Shown here in pieces: positions 51,076 to 60,528 of a stretch of DNA of 64,000 bases. The position numbers and the translations under genes are program-made. Numbering within the stretch: position 1 is the first letter of the stretch; every line of letters starts with the position of its first letter. The DNA comes from Gracilibacillus dipsosauri (lineage in GTDB: Bacteria; Bacillota; Bacilli; Bacillales; Amphibacillaceae). The DNA is taken from contig NZ_QGTD01000001.1 in assembly GCF_003176895.1 (NCBI RefSeq), forward strand, positions 124,001 through 188,000, in the 5' to 3' direction. The notes under the pieces are model-generated. The model worked only from the letters and a program-made list of their open reading frames with translations. It was not told the origin of the DNA and ran no database searches.

Positions 51076-52089
51076 TTAGTTAAACGTTTGTAATACTGTG
51101 CCTCTTCCATTATCGACTTCTATTTCAGCGGACGCTCCATTTATAAAAGTAATCTGTGGTGGTACATGACCACAATCTATATCGTATAGGATAGGAATTT
51201 GGAGTTCTTCAGAAAGCTCTTTATAAACATCTTCCACTGTATAATTTGTGACAGGTGTATTAGCTGAACTCCTTCCAAACATAATACTATTACAATTATT
51301 AAACCAACCAGCCAATTTCATTTGTATTAGAGTCCTACGTAAGTCAGTGGTCGATAACTCACAATTTTCGAGAAACCATATGACAGAGTCTCCTGCAATA
51401 TAGTTATTTTTAAAATACTGTACATCCCCGTATGGTGTGCCAATTAAATGTCTTATCGTATCAATACATCCACCAAGTAATCTTCCCCGAACCTTAACTT
51501 TATGATTTGCAGTTGACTTCCAGTAAGTATTCTCTGTTAGATAGAAAATATGAGGAGTAGGTTTATCAAATTGCCATTCCTTTTGATATTTTTCTGATGA
51601 ATGTTGGAGAATTGATTCGCCTTTTTTGGTGGATAAAACAGATTGCCACATTGCAGTCGTATCATCAGAATAATCCCCTCTTAGATCTACTAAATTTGTT
51701 CCATGAGCAGTAGCTATACCTGTATTTAATGTAATAGCTAACAATAGTAAACTAATATCAGAATAGCCCAAGACCCATTTGTTCTGTATATTTCTAAAAT
51801 CGATATATTCAAGTGTCTCAATAAGTAGTTCTCCACCCCATGGAGGAATAATAAGGTTAATATCTTCGTTAATCATCATATCATTAAACTCTTCTGCACG
51901 TTTTTTTGCTGATGCAGACTTTGCCTTATCTTGAGTCCAAGGAGTTTCACCACACTTAATATGGAAACCCTTCTTTTCCATACTTTTAAACGCCGAATTA
52001 AGCAATTCATGCAATTCACTTGGTACTCCCGATGATGGTGCAGTTACTCCTATCGTCATCCCTTTTTCTAAGAATGGATAATGGATCAT
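51076..52089 (-). CDS. S66 family serine peptidase (MccF/LdcA-like)
   Basis: The 337-residue protein is a peptidase S66 member. It has TIGVTAPSSGVP at the start, the nucleophile region WVLGYSDISLLLLAI (Ser about 116) with GTATAHGTN, and the Glu and His of the triad in LRRTLIQMKLAGWF...MFGRSS and DIDCGHVPPQ. It belongs closer to MccF (microcin C self-immunity) than to housekeeping LD-carboxypeptidase, since MccF-like members use the ENCE loop (IWFLENCELST). It may hydrolyse peptide-nucleotide antibiotics or cell-wall peptides. A fragment of its 5' end is found at 40373-40427. Confidence 0.88.
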   Translation of the reverse strand: MIHYPFLEKGMTIGVTAPSSGVPSELHELLNSAFKSMEKKGFHIKCGETPWTQDKAKSASAKKRAEEFNDMMINEDINLIIPPWGGELLIETLEYIDFRNIQNKWVLGYSDISLLLLAITLNTGIATAHGTNLVDLRGDYSDDTTAMWQSVLSTKKGESILQHSSEKYQKEWQFDKPTPHIFYLTENTYWKSTANHKVKVRGRLLGGCIDTIRHLIGTPYGDVQYFKNNYIAGDSVIWFLENCELSTTDLRRTLIQMKLAGWFNNCNSIMFGRSSANTPVTNYTVEDVYKELSEELQIPILYDIDCGHVPPQITFINGASAEIEVDNGRGTVLQTFN

Positions 52090-52292
52090 TTTACGCCTCC
52101 CGTTTAGTATGTAGTATAGAAAGAACCCATTTTGAAAAATGTTTGTTTAAAATAGATTCTCTTCCAACATATTTCAATTTAGTTTTTATAAAAAAGTGTG
52201 ATTATTTTCTAACTTTGTTGTTCCATAATCGATTGTTGAACTGCCTTCCTCCTTCATGCTTAATCTTCTTCACCAAAACAATATTGTTTAAG

Positions 52293-52865
52293 TTATTTAC
52301 AACCATTCCGTTCAAATAATGTCCATATTTGCTCTGCCATCCATTGAGGAGGCTGCGGCATGTGATTCAGTATCCAGTTCTCCACAGTTCCGACAAATGC
52401 TGTGGTCATAAATTGTACAATAAATTCCTTATCTACGTTCTGATTGATGCCCTGCATATGCATTTTCTTCTGCATACCAGACGAAAGCAATGCCATCATC
52501 CGTTCCCGAAATGTGGAAGTTTTTTTATTGGATAACATGGAAGAGAAGAATGCGAAATTTTCCTCAACATAAATAAACAAGGACTTGAGCGCCTCAATTG
52601 CCTCAGTCTGCTCCAGTTTTTCCTCTGTAAACTTGGTAAAGGTACAAGAGTGAATCATTCTGTTCAAATGATCATCGATACTATGATCTAACAAATCATA
52701 CTTATCCATATAATGAAGATAAAAAGTCCCGCGATTGACATTAGCACGTTCGGAAATGTCATTAATGGTAATTCGATCAAAATCTTTTTCCGTAAGCAAT
52801 TCCAAAAATGCTTCATTAATAGCTTTTTTCGTCCTAAGAATTCGTCTATCTGTTTTGGTTTCCAT
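52293..52865 (-). CDS. TetR family transcriptional regulator
   Basis: The 190-residue protein has a TetR helix-turn-helix (KKAINEAFLELLTEKDFDRITINDISERANVNRGTFYLHYMDKYDLLDHSID, about 12-62) and a C-terminal domain of the TetR_C type with FMTTAFVGTVENWILNHMPQPPQWMAEQIWTLF. It is divergent from the SDR at 53054. The interval contains TTTGT...ACAAA (52906-52925) and CAACAGT...ACTGTTG-like repeats that may be its operator. Confidence 0.9.
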   Translation of the reverse strand: METKTDRRILRTKKAINEAFLELLTEKDFDRITINDISERANVNRGTFYLHYMDKYDLLDHSIDDHLNRMIHSCTFTKFTEEKLEQTEAIEALKSLFIYVEENFAFFSSMLSNKKTSTFRERMMALLSSGMQKKMHMQGINQNVDKEFIVQFMTTAFVGTVENWILNHMPQPPQWMAEQIWTLFERNGCK

Positions 52866-53053
52866 TTGTTATTGTCTCCTTTCGTTAATCAACAATATTC
52901 ATCCGTTTGTTGTATATAGTACAAAAGCACGTATATTAGCGATTGAATTTATCCCTATTCTCTTTATAATAATACTCAACAACAGTCTGATAATCAACAT
53001 TTGTTCAAATAACTGTTGAAAGGTACAAAAAATTTATATAAGGAGCGATAGAT

Positions 53054-53764
53054 ATGGAAAACATACAATCTAAGGTCGTTATTATTACAGGGGCATCCAG
53101 TGGAATTGGAGAAGCCACTGCCAAGTTCTTAGCTCATCATGGAGCAAGTCTGGTGTTGGCAGCAAGAAGAGAGGCTCGATTGAGAACCATAGTAGACAAC
53201 ATTCTCCAAGAGGGTGGTAACGCAGTTTATATGCAGACAGATGTAACTAATGCTGAAGACATGCAAAGATTGGCACAGTTTACACTAGAAAATTTTGGAC
53301 ATATTGATGTTCTTATCAATAATGCGGGTGTTCAGTTGAATTCTCATTTACATGAACTGAAAATGAACGAATGGATGCAAACTATTGATGTAAATATCAA
53401 GGGAGTTCTTAACGGCATTGCTGCAGTATTACCCACAATGAGGAATCAAAAATCAGGACATATTATCAACATATCTTCAGTGATGGGACATAGGATTATC
53501 CCGACAACTGCTGTATACAGCGCAAGCAAGTCTGCTGTCCGCGCAATCTCGGAAGGGCTGCGTCAGGAAGAATCAACGGATTCTGGGATTCGGTCCACCA
53601 TCATCTCACCGGGATTGACGGCGACTGGTGTGTTAGAGGAGTATTCAGACTATCCAAGTCTTTCCCCATCCGCTGTCTCACAGGCTATTGCATATGCAAT
53701 CAATCAGCCTGATGATGCCAACGTAAACGAGATTGTCATCAGACCTACGTTGCAATCAATATAA
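53054..53764 (+). CDS. Short-chain dehydrogenase next to TetR
   Basis: The 236-residue SDR has [19 protein letters not shown] after strand 2 (two Arg, favouring NADP), NNAGVQL, Ser in NISSVMG and the catalytic YSASK. The C terminus [31 protein letters not shown] is like YdfG/serine-type dehydrogenases. ATG follows AGGAGCG. It is probably repressed by the TetR protein; substrate unknown. Confidence 0.9.
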   Translation: MENIQSKVVIITGASSGIGEATAKFLAHHGASLVLAARREARLRTIVDNILQEGGNAVYMQTDVTNAEDMQRLAQFTLENFGHIDVLINNAGVQLNSHLHELKMNEWMQTIDVNIKGVLNGIAAVLPTMRNQKSGHIINISSVMGHRIIPTTAVYSASKSAVRAISEGLRQEESTDSGIRSTIISPGLTATGVLEEYSDYPSLSPSAVSQAIAYAINQPDDANVNEIVIRPTLQSI

Positions 53765-54512
53765 AACTTTCTGTCTACGTTATAGAAAGATTAATGCCTT
53801 TTTGGTGTGTAAAGTTAACAAAGGCCGATGCTAAGTAAAAACAAAGAAAGCAAAAGAAACAGGCAAGTAGAAATTGAGGAAAGAATGAAAGGATGGTTTG
53901 GAATAATACCAGCTCATTCTAACATTCAAATAAAGTTTGATTAAAAATACCTAACAAACCTATACTTTACGATAAGTGAAAAGAATCCATTTAGGAAAAA
54001 TAATGATCAAAATGGATTCTTTTCCTGTAGTTTTGCACTAGCGGCATACCATAATCACTTGTTTTGTCAGTATCCCTCCTGAAATAAATATATAATTTTA
54101 CCCAATGAAGAAGGCCACTTTTCTTTAAGGTTTTTTTTTCGAAAATTAGTGTAGAATAGATCACTGAGTATTCAACAGTCAGATATAGCTAATATTTCTC
54201 GTCGTGGTCTTATCAACCTCTTCCTCTTTTACCATCCCCAAACTAACACCTTTGCGCTCACAATATTCCCGTTCAATTTTACATTTCTCTAACACACATC
54301 CTTCTAATAAATATCTCTCGTTTTGATAGTATGAGCGATTTCAATAGCATTCTTGTTGTAATAAAGGAAATTGTTCTTGAATATATTACACTTGTTTATT
54401 GCGCTCAAAAAATGTTTTAATCATAACACACACAAAGAGCACGGGAATCTTGTACTTCCATCTCTAGAGAATTATAATAAGGTTAACTTGAAAAGAAAGG
54501 GAAGATCCAGGT
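53765..54512. other. Gene-poor stretch with terminators and frame fragments
   Basis: A hairpin CTTTCT...AGAAAG follows the SDR, and AAAAGAATCCATTT with AAATGGATTCTTTT (53979-54024) is a good bidirectional terminator. A 38-codon plus-strand frame at 53829 (MLSKNKESKRNRQVEIEERM) and a minus-strand frame near 54330-54180 (YLLEGCVLEKCKIEREYCER) look like remnants, but I cannot name them. Confidence 0.4.
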
Positions 54513-54731
54513 ATGAATATTACGCCACAAGAAAAACATCTAATAAAGGCTCTCCGCGAAGCTACACTGCCTCCTTTATTTGTGCTCATCCGAATAAGGA
54601 ATCAAATCTTAGATGACATTGAAAATATCGAAGAAAGCAGAAGACATGAAATCGTAAAAGCATTAGAAGAGTACATCGGACCCCTCTGGGAAGATTATTA
54701 CGAGCAGAATAAATTACACTCCAAAGATTAA
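54513..54731 (+). CDS. Hypothetical small protein
   Basis: The 72-residue frame reads MNITPQEKHLIKALREATLP and ends EDYYEQNKLHSKD. It is charged, predicted mainly helical, with no membrane segment. A GGGAAGATCCAGGT ribosome binding site precedes ATG. I do not recognise a family. Codon use looks normal, so it may be real. Confidence 0.5.
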   Translation: MNITPQEKHLIKALREATLPPLFVLIRIRNQILDDIENIEESRRHEIVKALEEYIGPLWEDYYEQNKLHSKD

Positions 54732-54960
54732 TGAACCGTCGCATTCGGTGGTATATCTACTTTAATCCTTAACACATTCGACTTATTCTCATGGCGTTTG
54801 GTAAACGATAAAGGGGGTCATGGGAAGGGGATATCTACATGTAATATATTAATAGGTATTGGAGCTATAATTTTCAAGAAAATATTTAACTCAACTCTTT
54901 TCTAAAGTCAATGATTGTAGGCCCGTCAAAAATATGGTACGATGCTTTAATGACGAGGTA

Positions 54961-55185
54961 CTAATAACATCCAGAGACTCCTAAAAGACAAATACCAGCA
55001 CCAATCCAATCATATTACCCCGGAGTTTTTTTATTCCCCATCCCCACAATACAGAAAGAATAATAAACACTCCTCCACCTAGTCCCAAGTAAAAAGGTTT
55101 ACCCTGTCTCAACCATAACCATATTAAATACCCTCCCCAAATTCAATTAATCCTGCAAATAGAATAATACAATAGATGTAAACAT
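54961..55185 (-). pseudogene. ynfA (UPF0060) membrane protein, decayed
   Basis: Reading the minus strand across frames from ATG 55185 gives FTSIVLFYL, then GLIEFGGGYLIWLWLRQGKPFYLGLGG, then GVFIILSVLWGWGIKK, then DWIGAGICLLGVSGCY and stop at 54961. These are the start, second helix and C terminus of UPF0060/YnfA, a four-helix membrane protein of about 108 residues. At least three frame changes and an internal deletion of about 25-30 residues are present. It lies 10 bases after the MerR gene on the same strand, so it was probably its cotranscribed partner. The remaining space 54732-54960 has no gene. Confidence 0.8.
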
Positions 55186-55195
55186 AGTGATCTTC

Positions 55196-55588
55196 TTATA
55201 CTTTTTTTGCTGGAATTTCGATATTTTTGAAACATTCTTCCCAAGACAAACAACTACATTTCAGACTATTATCTAGAACTGATTGCATAACCTTCAATTG
55301 ATTGATTTTATCTTGCAATTCACTCTTTTTCTTAGTAGCCATTGCCTTCCATCGTTCAGATGGACTAATGTTTGAATCAAAACCTTCTAATAAAATCTTT
55401 ATCTCGTCAATTTGAAACCCTGCGCTTTGCGCTAACTTAATTACCTGTATCCTACCGATAATTTCAGATGAATACTCTCTTTTTCCATTTACTCGATTTG
55501 CATTTGGTATTAACCCAATTTGTTCGTAATAACGCAAAGCTGAAGTATTTACTCCTACTTTTTCTGCAACTTGTCCAATTGAAAGCAT
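55196..55588 (-). CDS. MerR family regulator
   Basis: The 130-residue protein has a MerR winged helix (LSIGQVAEKVGVNTSALRYYEQIGLIPNANRVNGKREYSSEIIGRIQVIKLAQSAGFQIDEIKILLEGF), a dimer coiled coil, and a C-terminal Cys cluster in LKCSCLSWEECF (three Cys), which suggests metal or redox sensing of the SoxR/ZntR-like type. Near-identical palindromes ahead of this gene and ahead of the gene at 55885 suggest that it controls both. The ynfA relic follows directly. Confidence 0.9.
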   Translation of the reverse strand: MLSIGQVAEKVGVNTSALRYYEQIGLIPNANRVNGKREYSSEIIGRIQVIKLAQSAGFQIDEIKILLEGFDSNISPSERWKAMATKKKSELQDKINQLKVMQSVLDNSLKCSCLSWEECFKNIEIPAKKV

Positions 55589-55603
55589 AAATTCTCTCCC
55601 CTA

Positions 55604-55623
55604 ACTTAAAGTTAACTTTAATT
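55604..55623. promoter_or_regulatory. MerR operator at its own gene
   Basis: ACTTAAAGTTAACTTTAATT, an imperfect palindrome centred on GTTAAC, 16 bases upstream of the MerR start. It matches the operator at 55799-55818 at 17 of 20 positions, so the regulator probably controls itself. Confidence 0.7.
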
Positions 55624-55795
55624 GATTAAACATATTCTAACACGAATTTTATGTCATCAAACCTTTTTCAGGGTGCGAACAATAATGACGCATGCTAGCC
55701 TAATAGGTCAAGAAATAATCAAAGACATAAGTATCTAATTGATGCTGACATTAAAAGTAATCAACATACTTGTACCCAGTTTTCAATATTATCTA

Positions 55796-55826
55796 TTGAC
55801 TTAAAGTTAACTTGAAGTGATATTTT
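55796..55826 (+). promoter_or_regulatory. MerR-type promoter with 19-bp spacer
   Basis: TTGACT (55796-55801) and TATTTT (55821-55826) are separated by 19 bp. The spacer holds ACTTAAAGTTAACTTGAAGT (55799-55818), an almost perfect palindrome. Overlong spacers with the operator between -35 and -10 are the hallmark of MerR-activated promoters. Confidence 0.8.
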
Positions 55827-55884
55827 GATTTTAACATGGAACTTATTTCATAAAATTTAACTACTTGTTTTGGAGGGAAAAAGA

Positions 55885-56202
55885 ATGGCTCAGGCTAAAA
55901 TTGCATGTCAAAAATTATGTTTTTCTAATGAGGAGAAAATGTTATATGAAGAATTAAGAGGAAAAATTTTCAAAGAGCTAGTGAAAATTGAAGAATTAGA
56001 GGATGGGTATACCTTCGTGTTGGAGGGAAAAGAACACCTTTTGTCAGATTTAGTTATTTGGATTCCCTTAGAAAAGAAATGTTGCCCTTTTTTAAAATTC
56101 ACGATTAATATTTACCACGATGATTATTTATACCTCAAATTAACTGGCCCAGATGAAACCAAGCAGTTTTTATTATTAGAATTAAAGTTAGATCAGAAAT
56201 GA
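55885..56202 (+). CDS. Small Cys-Cys protein under MerR control
   Basis: The frame is open to 55870, but ATG 55885 follows TTTGGAGGG well and gives 105 residues starting MAQAKIACQKLCFSNEEKML. It has no signal peptide or membrane helix. The notable part is IPLEKKCCPFLKFTINIYHDDYLYLKLTGPDETKQFLLLELKL. From memory, similar small proteins with ERxCCPF...LRLTGPEG occur beside MerR genes and mercury or arsenic operons in other phyla. The vicinal cysteines suggest metal or electrophile binding. Function is unknown. Confidence 0.8.
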   Translation: MAQAKIACQKLCFSNEEKMLYEELRGKIFKELVKIEELEDGYTFVLEGKEHLLSDLVIWIPLEKKCCPFLKFTINIYHDDYLYLKLTGPDETKQFLLLELKLDQK

Positions 56203-56234
56203 AAAATATTAAATAAGATAGTTGGCTATCAGAA

Positions 56235-56269
56235 GATAACCCTAAATTAAACAGGGTTATCCTCTTTTT
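56235..56269 (+). terminator. Terminator of the Cys-Cys protein gene
   Basis: GATAACCCT and AGGGTTATC form a 9-bp stem, followed by CTCTTTTT. It lies 33 bases after the stop codon. Confidence 0.9.
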
Positions 56270-56400
56270 AGTTGATGGATGTGGAGCCCAATAACTCCAT
56301 TTAAACCCAGTGTAAAATTCCAAATAAACCTGTTACAGTTGTTCCCCGTGACAATGGAATATATTTTTTACTAGAAAGATTTAATTTTAATCATAATCAG

Positions 56401-56958
56401 TTAAGCCCTAAGCGTTTTTAACGCATTACTCCATTTGATCACCTCATCGATTAATTCATGTAAAGCATCTATTTGGTAACTGGTTGGTTTAAGTTCGTTA
56501 AAATTTTCAAAATCATTAATTAGTGATAGTGCCACTTGGGTTCTAACATCTGCAACCATGAGTCCTCCCATAATTAATCTTAAGTTTTCTACAGCTCTGA
56601 CACCACCATTCCCACCGTAACTGATGAAGCCTGCAGCCTTGTGATTCCACTCATTATACAAGTAATCAATCGCATTTTTTAATGCACCAGATGTTGCGTG
56701 ATTGTATTCTGGAGTCACAAATATAAATCCATCACAATCTTCAATTGCTTTTGACCATCTTTTTGTATGTGATTTACTATATTGTCCAAATATAGCTGCC
56801 TTTGATTCATCTAGTAATGGCAGCTGATAATCTGCTACATCCACTAACTTGAACAGTGCATCACTCCGTTGCTGTGCAAGATTATATACCCATTCTGCCA
56901 CTTGTTCACCTTTTCTCCCCGGTCTAGTTGATCCAATTATAATAGCGATTTTAATCAT
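56401..56958 (-). CDS. NADPH-dependent FMN reductase (flavodoxin-like)
   Basis: The 185-residue protein has the flavodoxin-like FMN loop IIGSTRPGRKGEQVAEWV, the middle VTPEYNHATSGALKNAIDYLYNEWNHKAAGFISYGGNGG, and matches YieF/ChrR/azobenzene-type reductases. They reduce quinones, azo dyes or chromate. It is the last gene of an operon with the quinone reductase and MFS genes. Confidence 0.92.
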   Translation of the reverse strand: MIKIAIIIGSTRPGRKGEQVAEWVYNLAQQRSDALFKLVDVADYQLPLLDESKAAIFGQYSKSHTKRWSKAIEDCDGFIFVTPEYNHATSGALKNAIDYLYNEWNHKAAGFISYGGNGGVRAVENLRLIMGGLMVADVRTQVALSLINDFENFNELKPTSYQIDALHELIDEVIKWSNALKTLRA

Positions 56959-56983
56959 TTTAATGTCCTCCTTTAGAAGATAG

Positions 56984-57907
56984 TTATTGATTTATCGTAA
57001 AAACGACTTTGCCATGGCCATGCCCTGTTTCCACTTCCCGATGCGCTTCAACCGCATCCTCAAGGTCAAAAGCTTTTCGGACATAGACTTGAAGTAGTCC
57101 TTCTTCAACTAATTGTGTTAATTGATAAAGTCGCGCTTGTGTTCGTTCACCTACAACTGTTTTCACTCCTGTTTTTTCGATAAGATGGCGTGAAGCTGTA
57201 GTAATAATTCGATCATTCGATGACACTAATTTTATCGAAGCATATAACGCTTCAGGTCCCGCAGCGTCAAGTGCAGCATCTACTCCTTCTGGGACTAACT
57301 TTTTTACATTATCAACTAAATCATCTCCATATTTGATTGGAATAGCACCCAGCCTACGCAAATAGTCATGATTGGCTTCACTCGAAGTGCCAATTACTTT
57401 TATTCCTCTCGATCTAGCAAGTTGAACAGCCATTGTTCCAACACCACCTGCAGCTGCGTGAATGAGTAATGTATCTCCATTTGAAATATGAATGCCATCA
57501 AGTGCCATAAGTGCAGTTTGACCGGAAGCAGAAAGTGCTCCTGCTTCTTCCCAACTCATATGGCTTGGTTTTTTGACGACTTGGTTTGCATTAATTACGA
57601 CGTACTCTGCATGAGCAGAAAGTGTTGTCCAACCAATCACATGATCCCCTTTTGATACAGAAATTACATCGGATCCAACCTCTACTACAATACCTGAAAA
57701 CTCATTCCCGAGCAGCTGAGGTGAGTCGATAACCATATCCTTAAAAAATCCACTTCTAATTTTCACATCCACAGGTTGTAGCCCTGCTGCCATTACTTTT
57801 ATACGAATTTGGTTCTTTTCTAGATTCGGTACTGGTACCCGTTTAATTTCCATTATCTCGGCACCCCCAAATTGGTTGAACACAGCTGCCTTCATTTGTT
57901 TGCTCAT
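56984..57907 (-). CDS. NADP-dependent quinone oxidoreductase (MDR, zinc-free)
   Basis: The 307-residue protein is a medium-chain dehydrogenase/reductase of the quinone oxidoreductase type: MKAAVFNQFGGAEIMEIKRVPVPN, the GroES-like part with GNEFSGIVVEVGSDV, and the Rossmann part LLIHAAAGGVGTMAVQLARSRGIKVIGT. There is no catalytic zinc Cys-His set. It probably reduces quinones or enones with NADPH. It lies 15 bases after the MFS gene in one operon. Confidence 0.92.
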   Translation of the reverse strand: MSKQMKAAVFNQFGGAEIMEIKRVPVPNLEKNQIRIKVMAAGLQPVDVKIRSGFFKDMVIDSPQLLGNEFSGIVVEVGSDVISVSKGDHVIGWTTLSAHAEYVVINANQVVKKPSHMSWEEAGALSASGQTALMALDGIHISNGDTLLIHAAAGGVGTMAVQLARSRGIKVIGTSSEANHDYLRRLGAIPIKYGDDLVDNVKKLVPEGVDAALDAAGPEALYASIKLVSSNDRIITTASRHLIEKTGVKTVVGERTQARLYQLTQLVEEGLLQVYVRKAFDLEDAVEAHREVETGHGHGKVVFTINQ

Positions 57908-57922
57908 GTATAACTCCTCCTT

Positions 57923-59311
57923 TCAAATTTCTTTGTTTCGAAAACGGTACATCCACTGATAAAGCAAAACTAAGTTCATTAATGTCAATATAAACAAGAA
58001 GAAATACACATTACTATATACTCCTGAAATCCCATGTGCTCCGAAAGGATTTATAGGAACTTGACTTATATGATCTAGCATTGTAGAAGCTATTGCACCA
58101 CTTATAGCTGTAGATAAGAAGTTATTTAAACTATACACTCCCATTCCAATCCCTGACTCATCACTTTCAAGTGTGCTGGAAACCCAGTTTACTAATGTTG
58201 GTTGCATAAAAATATAGCCCACACCTGTGAAAATGAGGAAAAATGATACACCTATAATTGAATATCCAGAAATAGTAGATAAAGCAATAAGGCCTACACT
58301 AATCAAGCTTATGGCAAAAGACATCACAAACCGATTTCCTTTGTAGTCAATTAGTTTTCCTCCAATATAACCTAAAAAAGCTGCACTAATAGCTCCAGGG
58401 AAAAGTAGCAATCCAACCCATGTTTCATTCAAATGATAAGCCTGGCTAAAAAGTAATGGTGTGATTAATAAAACACCAAAATTAACCGCTGCATTAATTC
58501 CACCCATGATCAGTCCACGTCGATAATCGCGATTTCGAAATAATGTTAAGGGAATCAATGGTATTAATGATTTATTTTGTTGGATTATAAACACAAGTAA
58601 TGTAACTATACTTGTCAGTAAAAGTAGTAAGTTGAGTAAGGTAATGGAAAGCATGAAACTTACTATTGTAATAGTGAGAAGAACAACACCAGTGTAATTG
58701 AATTGTTCTGCCTTTCTCAGATTCTCTTTAGGCAACCACTTGTAACCAAAGGGTAAGGTAACAACAATCGCTAATGAGAATAAAAATAGTGCTTTCCAAT
58801 GCCCAATACCCACAATAAATCCACCAATAATAGGTCCAACCGCACTTGAAAATGCTAACGTCGACGCCACTATTCCAAGTGCTCGCCCTCGACGTTCCTT
58901 TTGTACGAATCGCACTGGAATAAGCATCGATAAGGTTGGAATAGATGATGCTCCAATACCTTGTAACATCCGACTTATAATTAACACGTAAAAATCTTGC
59001 GAAACAAGCCCAATAACAGAACCGATTGAAAAAATTATGACTCCGAATAATGCAAGAGTTCTAATACCAAATAAATCTGCCAATTTACCGTAGACTAAAG
59101 CTCCGATGGCATAAACAATTCCGAAAATGGTCACGATCCAGCTTGTTGAGCTTAAACTAACGTTTAGCTCTTCAGATATATCAGATAATGCAACATTGAA
59201 CATCATGATATTCATGGCTGAAAAAGGGATCATAATGCAAATTAGTTGAATTAAACGTCTCTCTTGAATATTTTTTGGTGTTTTTTGTTTATGTGAAATC
59301 ATATGCCGCAC
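57923..59311 (-). CDS. MFS drug efflux transporter (DHA2-like)
   Basis: The 462-residue protein has about 14 membrane segments, motif A in GALVYGKLADLFGIRTLALFG and motif C-like ASTLAFSSAVGPIIGGFIVG, as in 14-segment drug/proton antiporters related to TetL/QacA. The GTG start follows GGAGGTGA. Divergence from a LysR gene and cotranscription with two quinone/FMN reductases suggests a module against quinone-like or aromatic toxic compounds; the substrate is inference. Confidence 0.9.
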   Translation of the reverse strand: MRHMISHKQKTPKNIQERRLIQLICIMIPFSAMNIMMFNVALSDISEELNVSLSSTSWIVTIFGIVYAIGALVYGKLADLFGIRTLALFGVIIFSIGSVIGLVSQDFYVLIISRMLQGIGASSIPTLSMLIPVRFVQKERRGRALGIVASTLAFSSAVGPIIGGFIVGIGHWKALFLFSLAIVVTLPFGYKWLPKENLRKAEQFNYTGVVLLTITIVSFMLSITLLNLLLLLTSIVTLLVFIIQQNKSLIPLIPLTLFRNRDYRRGLIMGGINAAVNFGVLLITPLLFSQAYHLNETWVGLLLFPGAISAAFLGYIGGKLIDYKGNRFVMSFAISLISVGLIALSTISGYSIIGVSFFLIFTGVGYIFMQPTLVNWVSSTLESDESGIGMGVYSLNNFLSTAISGAIASTMLDHISQVPINPFGAHGISGVYSNVYFFLFILTLMNLVLLYQWMYRFRNKEI

Positions 59312-59432
59312 TGTCTGTCACCTCCAATCCTCTTGCTTAATTCCAGTATAAAGTTGATATATCATAAATAAAAATGTATATTTAGTTATATATTGATAAG
59401 TATTTAGTTATTAATTAGAGGGGAGTTTAATA

Positions 59433-60329
59433 ATGGATTTACTTCAATTAAAATACTTTCAAAAGGTAGCAGAGATTAGACATATGACAAAAGCATCACA
59501 AGAGCTTCATATAACGCAACCTGCATTAAGTCAGACAATTGCCAAATTGGAAAAAGATATTGGGGTGCCGCTTTTTAATCGTGAAGGAAGACAAATTCGA
59601 TTAAATCAGTATGGTGAAGCATTTTTAAAAAAAGTAAATATTGCATTAAATGCTTTAGAGGAAGGAAGAAGAGAGGTTGATGATTTAGCAGGATTACAAC
59701 AAGGAAGAGTATCACTGGATACGACATTTATCCCCCACTTTCCTAATGTGATTAATCAATTCACCGAAAAATATCCAGATATCAATTTTGACATTTCCCA
59801 TGCTTCTTCCCAAGAGGAGAAAGAAAATTTACTAGTAAATGGTGAGATTGACTTTTGTATAACATGTCATCCAATTGATTATAAAGGGTATCATAATGTT
59901 CCTATTCAAAGAGAAGATATCGTTCTTGTTGTACCGAAAACTCATCGATTTGCTAGTATGACAACGCTCGAATTGAGTGAGGCTGCAAAAGAACCATTTA
60001 TAAGCTTTAAAAAGAAACAGCCATTTCGAGAAACAGTAGAAAATTTGTGTCTTAAAGCTGGGTTCAAACCAAATATCATATGTGAAACCGATGATTATCA
60101 AATTATCAATAATTTAGTTGCATCCAAACTTGGTATCAGTATAGTACCTAAATCATTAGTGGAAAAAAGCAAATTAACAACTGTTGTGCATATTAAGAAT
60201 CCAATTTCTGAAAGAATTTATTATTTGTCATGGAAAGATGATCGATATCTATCACTTGCAGCACAACAATTTCGTGAATTACTGATTGAACATTATACTC
60301 AATTGAATGTAAGTAATGTAGAAGATTAA
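59433..60329 (+). CDS. LysR family regulator of the efflux operon
   Basis: The 298-residue LysR protein has the N-terminal helix-turn-helix LLQLKYFQKVAEIRHMTKASQELHITQPALSQTIAKLEKDIGVPLFNREGRQIRLNQYG and a periplasmic-binding-like effector domain (about 90-295). It is divergent from the MFS-quinone reductase-FMN reductase operon and is expected to activate it. The AT-rich interval 59312-59432 holds repeated TATATCA/TATATTGA-like half sites suitable for LysR. Confidence 0.92.
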   Translation: MDLLQLKYFQKVAEIRHMTKASQELHITQPALSQTIAKLEKDIGVPLFNREGRQIRLNQYGEAFLKKVNIALNALEEGRREVDDLAGLQQGRVSLDTTFIPHFPNVINQFTEKYPDINFDISHASSQEEKENLLVNGEIDFCITCHPIDYKGYHNVPIQREDIVLVVPKTHRFASMTTLELSEAAKEPFISFKKKQPFRETVENLCLKAGFKPNIICETDDYQIINNLVASKLGISIVPKSLVEKSKLTTVVHIKNPISERIYYLSWKDDRYLSLAAQQFRELLIEHYTQLNVSNVED

Positions 60330-60440
60330 CTAAAAGAAACTGTCAAACTATTTAAAAACACGATTTCTCCATCTTCCAGTTTTCCTTCTTCCATGTTTAA
60401 GATGGTGCGGTTCTAAACTCTATGACACCGCAAAGTTAAG

Positions 60441-60470
60441 GGAACTTCCATTTTTAGAAGTTCCTTTTTA
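60441..60470. terminator. Terminator between the LysR and sigma factor genes
   Basis: GGAACTTC and GAAGTTCC form an 8-bp stem with an 8-base loop, followed by TTTTTATTT. It serves the LysR gene and may also end the sigma factor operon coming from the right. Confidence 0.8.
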
Positions 60471-60528
60471 TTTATTCTATTAAAGCTATAGAATAACTTT
60501 AAAATTTCCCATGGTCTATGTTCGTTAT

